Notes under the pieces: model-generated | Told to the model about the DNA's origin: nothing | The model's database searches: none | What the model saw: the letters and a program-made list of their open reading frames with translations, nothing else | Program-made: the position numbers and the translations under genes | Origin: Dehalococcoidia bacterium UBA1222 | GTDB taxonomy: Bacteria; Chloroflexota; Dehalococcoidia; Dehalococcoidales; UBA1222 | Assembly (NCBI GenBank): GCA_002309415.1 | Contig: DBXC01000006.1 | Coordinates: 120,738 to 184,737 of the forward strand | Reading direction: 5' to 3' | DNA: 64,000 nucleotides | Shown: positions 62,754 to 64,000 of the stretch, piece by piece | Layout of the letters: each line of letters starts with the position of its first letter | How positions within the stretch are numbered: the first letter of the stretch is position 1

Positions 62754-64000
62754 TCTTCTTCCTTCTGCGTGGCATCTTGGATGATCTGCGTTCCGTATTC
62801 CATAAGCTTTTTCCTGCGTTCATCGGAGTAATTCTGTGAGTTCTCGTTAAGGTAAGTCTCCAGGATATTCTCCGGTGTTGCATTCGATTGGAAATTAACG
62901 CGGACTTTATTGCGGGTCATTCTGCTGCGTTCTTTGATCAATTCGAAATGATATGCAAGTGAATCGCAGTAGCTCTTTATTGCTTGATCATCGAGCTGTT
63001 TCTCGATCTCGTTGTCGATATTGATGGTCAGTCTTACGATATTGTCTTTAAGGTCGTTTTCGATCCTCTGCAGACGGGACATAACTGTTTGTGTCGGGTT
63101 CAGGTCATCGATCTCGACAGATATTTCTTTCTTGATGAATCTTCGTCCTTTTGAAGACACGAACTGATAATCGACTTTATGCGTGCTCTTGTCGATATCT
63201 ACTACATAGAAACCCTTATCCTGATCGGCATCACCGAAATCGATGCTGTCTAGGCTTCCTGAATAGATCACGGGAGGATCTGCTTTCCTCAGTATCTGCA
63301 TTCGGTGGATATGTCCCAGTGCCACATAATCGAACTGGGGAAGGGCGATGTTGGATATCTGAATAACAGGGTCTGATCCCAGTGTAAGTTTGTTTTCTTC
63401 TGTACCGGTCGATGAACCGGCAGCCCAGAGATGTCCGTTGAATACACAGGGAATCGAGGTGTCGACCTTTTCAGCTAGATCTGCTGCCAGTTTGCTGACA
63501 ATCCTGGATATCTCACTGTTGAGCTCTTCTATACTGAGGTTCTTATTGTCCTTGCGGGTCATGACGTTGGCACGCTGTATCCATGGAATACCTACGACCT
63601 GCAAAGGGCCGCTCTTGGTCGGAATCGTGATACATTCGGGTTTGGTCGTCACATACACGTTGGGTATAGCAAGGGTCTTGAAGATATCTCCGGATGAAGC
63701 AGACTTTGTATTGTTGGAAAGATCATGGTTGCCCATGAGGAGATTCAAAGGTATGCCATTCTCCGTCAGCTTTTTGACTCGCTTGGCGAATTCTCGTTGC
63801 TGAGTCATAGAAGGATTCTGCTTCTTATAGAGATCGCCGCTGAATATTACGGCATCGACATCATTTTTGATCGCAAAGTCCACTAAGCCGTCAAGGCTCT
63901 TCAGGAAATCCTCCATACGACTAGGTAGGCCGCTCTCTGTTAGAGATTTCCCATAAGTCTCAACGCCCAGATGCAGATCGGCAAAGTGGACGATTCTCAT
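62750..64000 (-). CDS. sbcD: Exonuclease SbcCD, subunit D (Mre11-like)
   Basis: A 416-residue calcineurin-like nuclease that starts at the window's last base; MRIVHFADLHLGVETYGKSL is a natural N-terminus, so it is complete. The metal-binding motifs are FADLHLG, VIFSGDLYKKQNP, LLMGNHDLSNN, FNGHLWAAGS and YVALGHIHRMQ. With SbcC (not in the window; SbcC may lie beyond or elsewhere) it cuts hairpins and DNA ends. The following PRTase gene overlaps its stop. Confidence 0.95.
   Translation of the reverse strand: MRIVHFADLHLGVETYGKSLTESGLPSRMEDFLKSLDGLVDFAIKNDVDAVIFSGDLYKKQNPSMTQQREFAKRVKKLTENGIPLNLLMGNHDLSNNTKSASSGDIFKTLAIPNVYVTTKPECITIPTKSGPLQVVGIPWIQRANVMTRKDNKNLSIEELNSEISRIVSKLAADLAEKVDTSIPCVFNGHLWAAGSSTGTEENKLTLGSDPVIQISNIALPQFDYVALGHIHRMQILRKADPPVIYSGSLDSIDFGDADQDKGFYVVDIDKSTHKVDYQFVSSKGRRFIKKEISVEIDDLNPTQTVMSRLQRIENDLKDNIVRLTINIDNEIEKQLDDQAIKSYCDSLAYHFELIKERSRMTRNKVRVNFQSNATPENILETYLNENSQNYSDERRKKLMEYGTQIIQDATQKEEE

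Overview
The window is a dense bacterial chromosome segment, not a plasmid or prophage. It carries ftsZ/ftsA, acpP/fabD/fabG, nusB, rpmF, argS, mfd, guaB and three tRNAs. The metabolism looks strictly anaerobic: an indolepyruvate:ferredoxin oxidoreductase, many oxygen-sensitive Fe-S or radical-SAM enzymes, a superoxide-reductase-like fusion and a pyrophosphate-driven ion pump. A one-domain NrpR regulator, a bacterial translin, a ThiD2-ThiE fusion and the AmmeMemoRadiSam set occur together. I would guess an anaerobic lineage near Chloroflexota (Dehalococcoidia/Anaerolineae-like), but this rests on gene content alone and is low confidence. Base composition is near balanced, except for an AT-rich two-gene island at about 9.2-10.7 kb.

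Layout. 1-11.4 kb: an HTH-desulfoferrodoxin fusion (cut by the window edge), a B12/radical SAM protein, small regulators and acetyltransferases, tRNA-Ser, the AmmeMemoRadiSam pair, rarA, the AT-rich island and a frameshifted acetyltransferase. 12.5-18.7 kb: a five-gene operon with its own promoter and terminator, encoding two-subunit pyruvate carboxylase (pycB, pycA), a NifU-like protein and IorA/IorB. 18.75-24.7 kb: DegV, a large exported protein of unknown function paired with a zinc-ribbon membrane protein, a 420-bp non-coding stretch with strong hairpins, and a flavin reductase. 24.8-28.9 kb: ftsA-ftsZ, a DUF5343-like gene behind a cluster of GTCC/GGAC repeats, maf and tRNA-Asp.

28.9-40.4 kb: an AAA/DUF4143 ATPase, a copper P-type ATPase with three metal-binding domains, an MBL hydrolase, an MFS transporter, a riboswitch-like leader in front of a MATE transporter, the membrane pyrophosphatase, and thiD2E overlapping a translin. 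40.5-51.3 kb: gdhA-nrpR (nitrogen assimilation and probable regulator, with a dyad in front), a FtsX-type permease, a second MATE transporter, a split chromate transporter, a CmpB-like membrane protein, guaB and initiator tRNA. 51.4-64 kb: mfd; the minus-strand run argS-DUF177-rpmF-fabD-fabG-nusB-acpP; small membrane proteins; hpt; and a phosphoribosyltransferase coupled to sbcD.

Most worth a second look: the structured leader with overlapping terminator before the MATE gene (35.05-35.17 kb); the acyl carrier protein with a long basic His/Arg/Asn-rich tail; FtsZ with a Tyr/Ser-rich tail after its conserved peptide; the AT-rich pair with a nuclease-like motif; the GTCC/GGAC repeat cluster at 27.3-27.5 kb; and the dyad in front of gdhA-nrpR.
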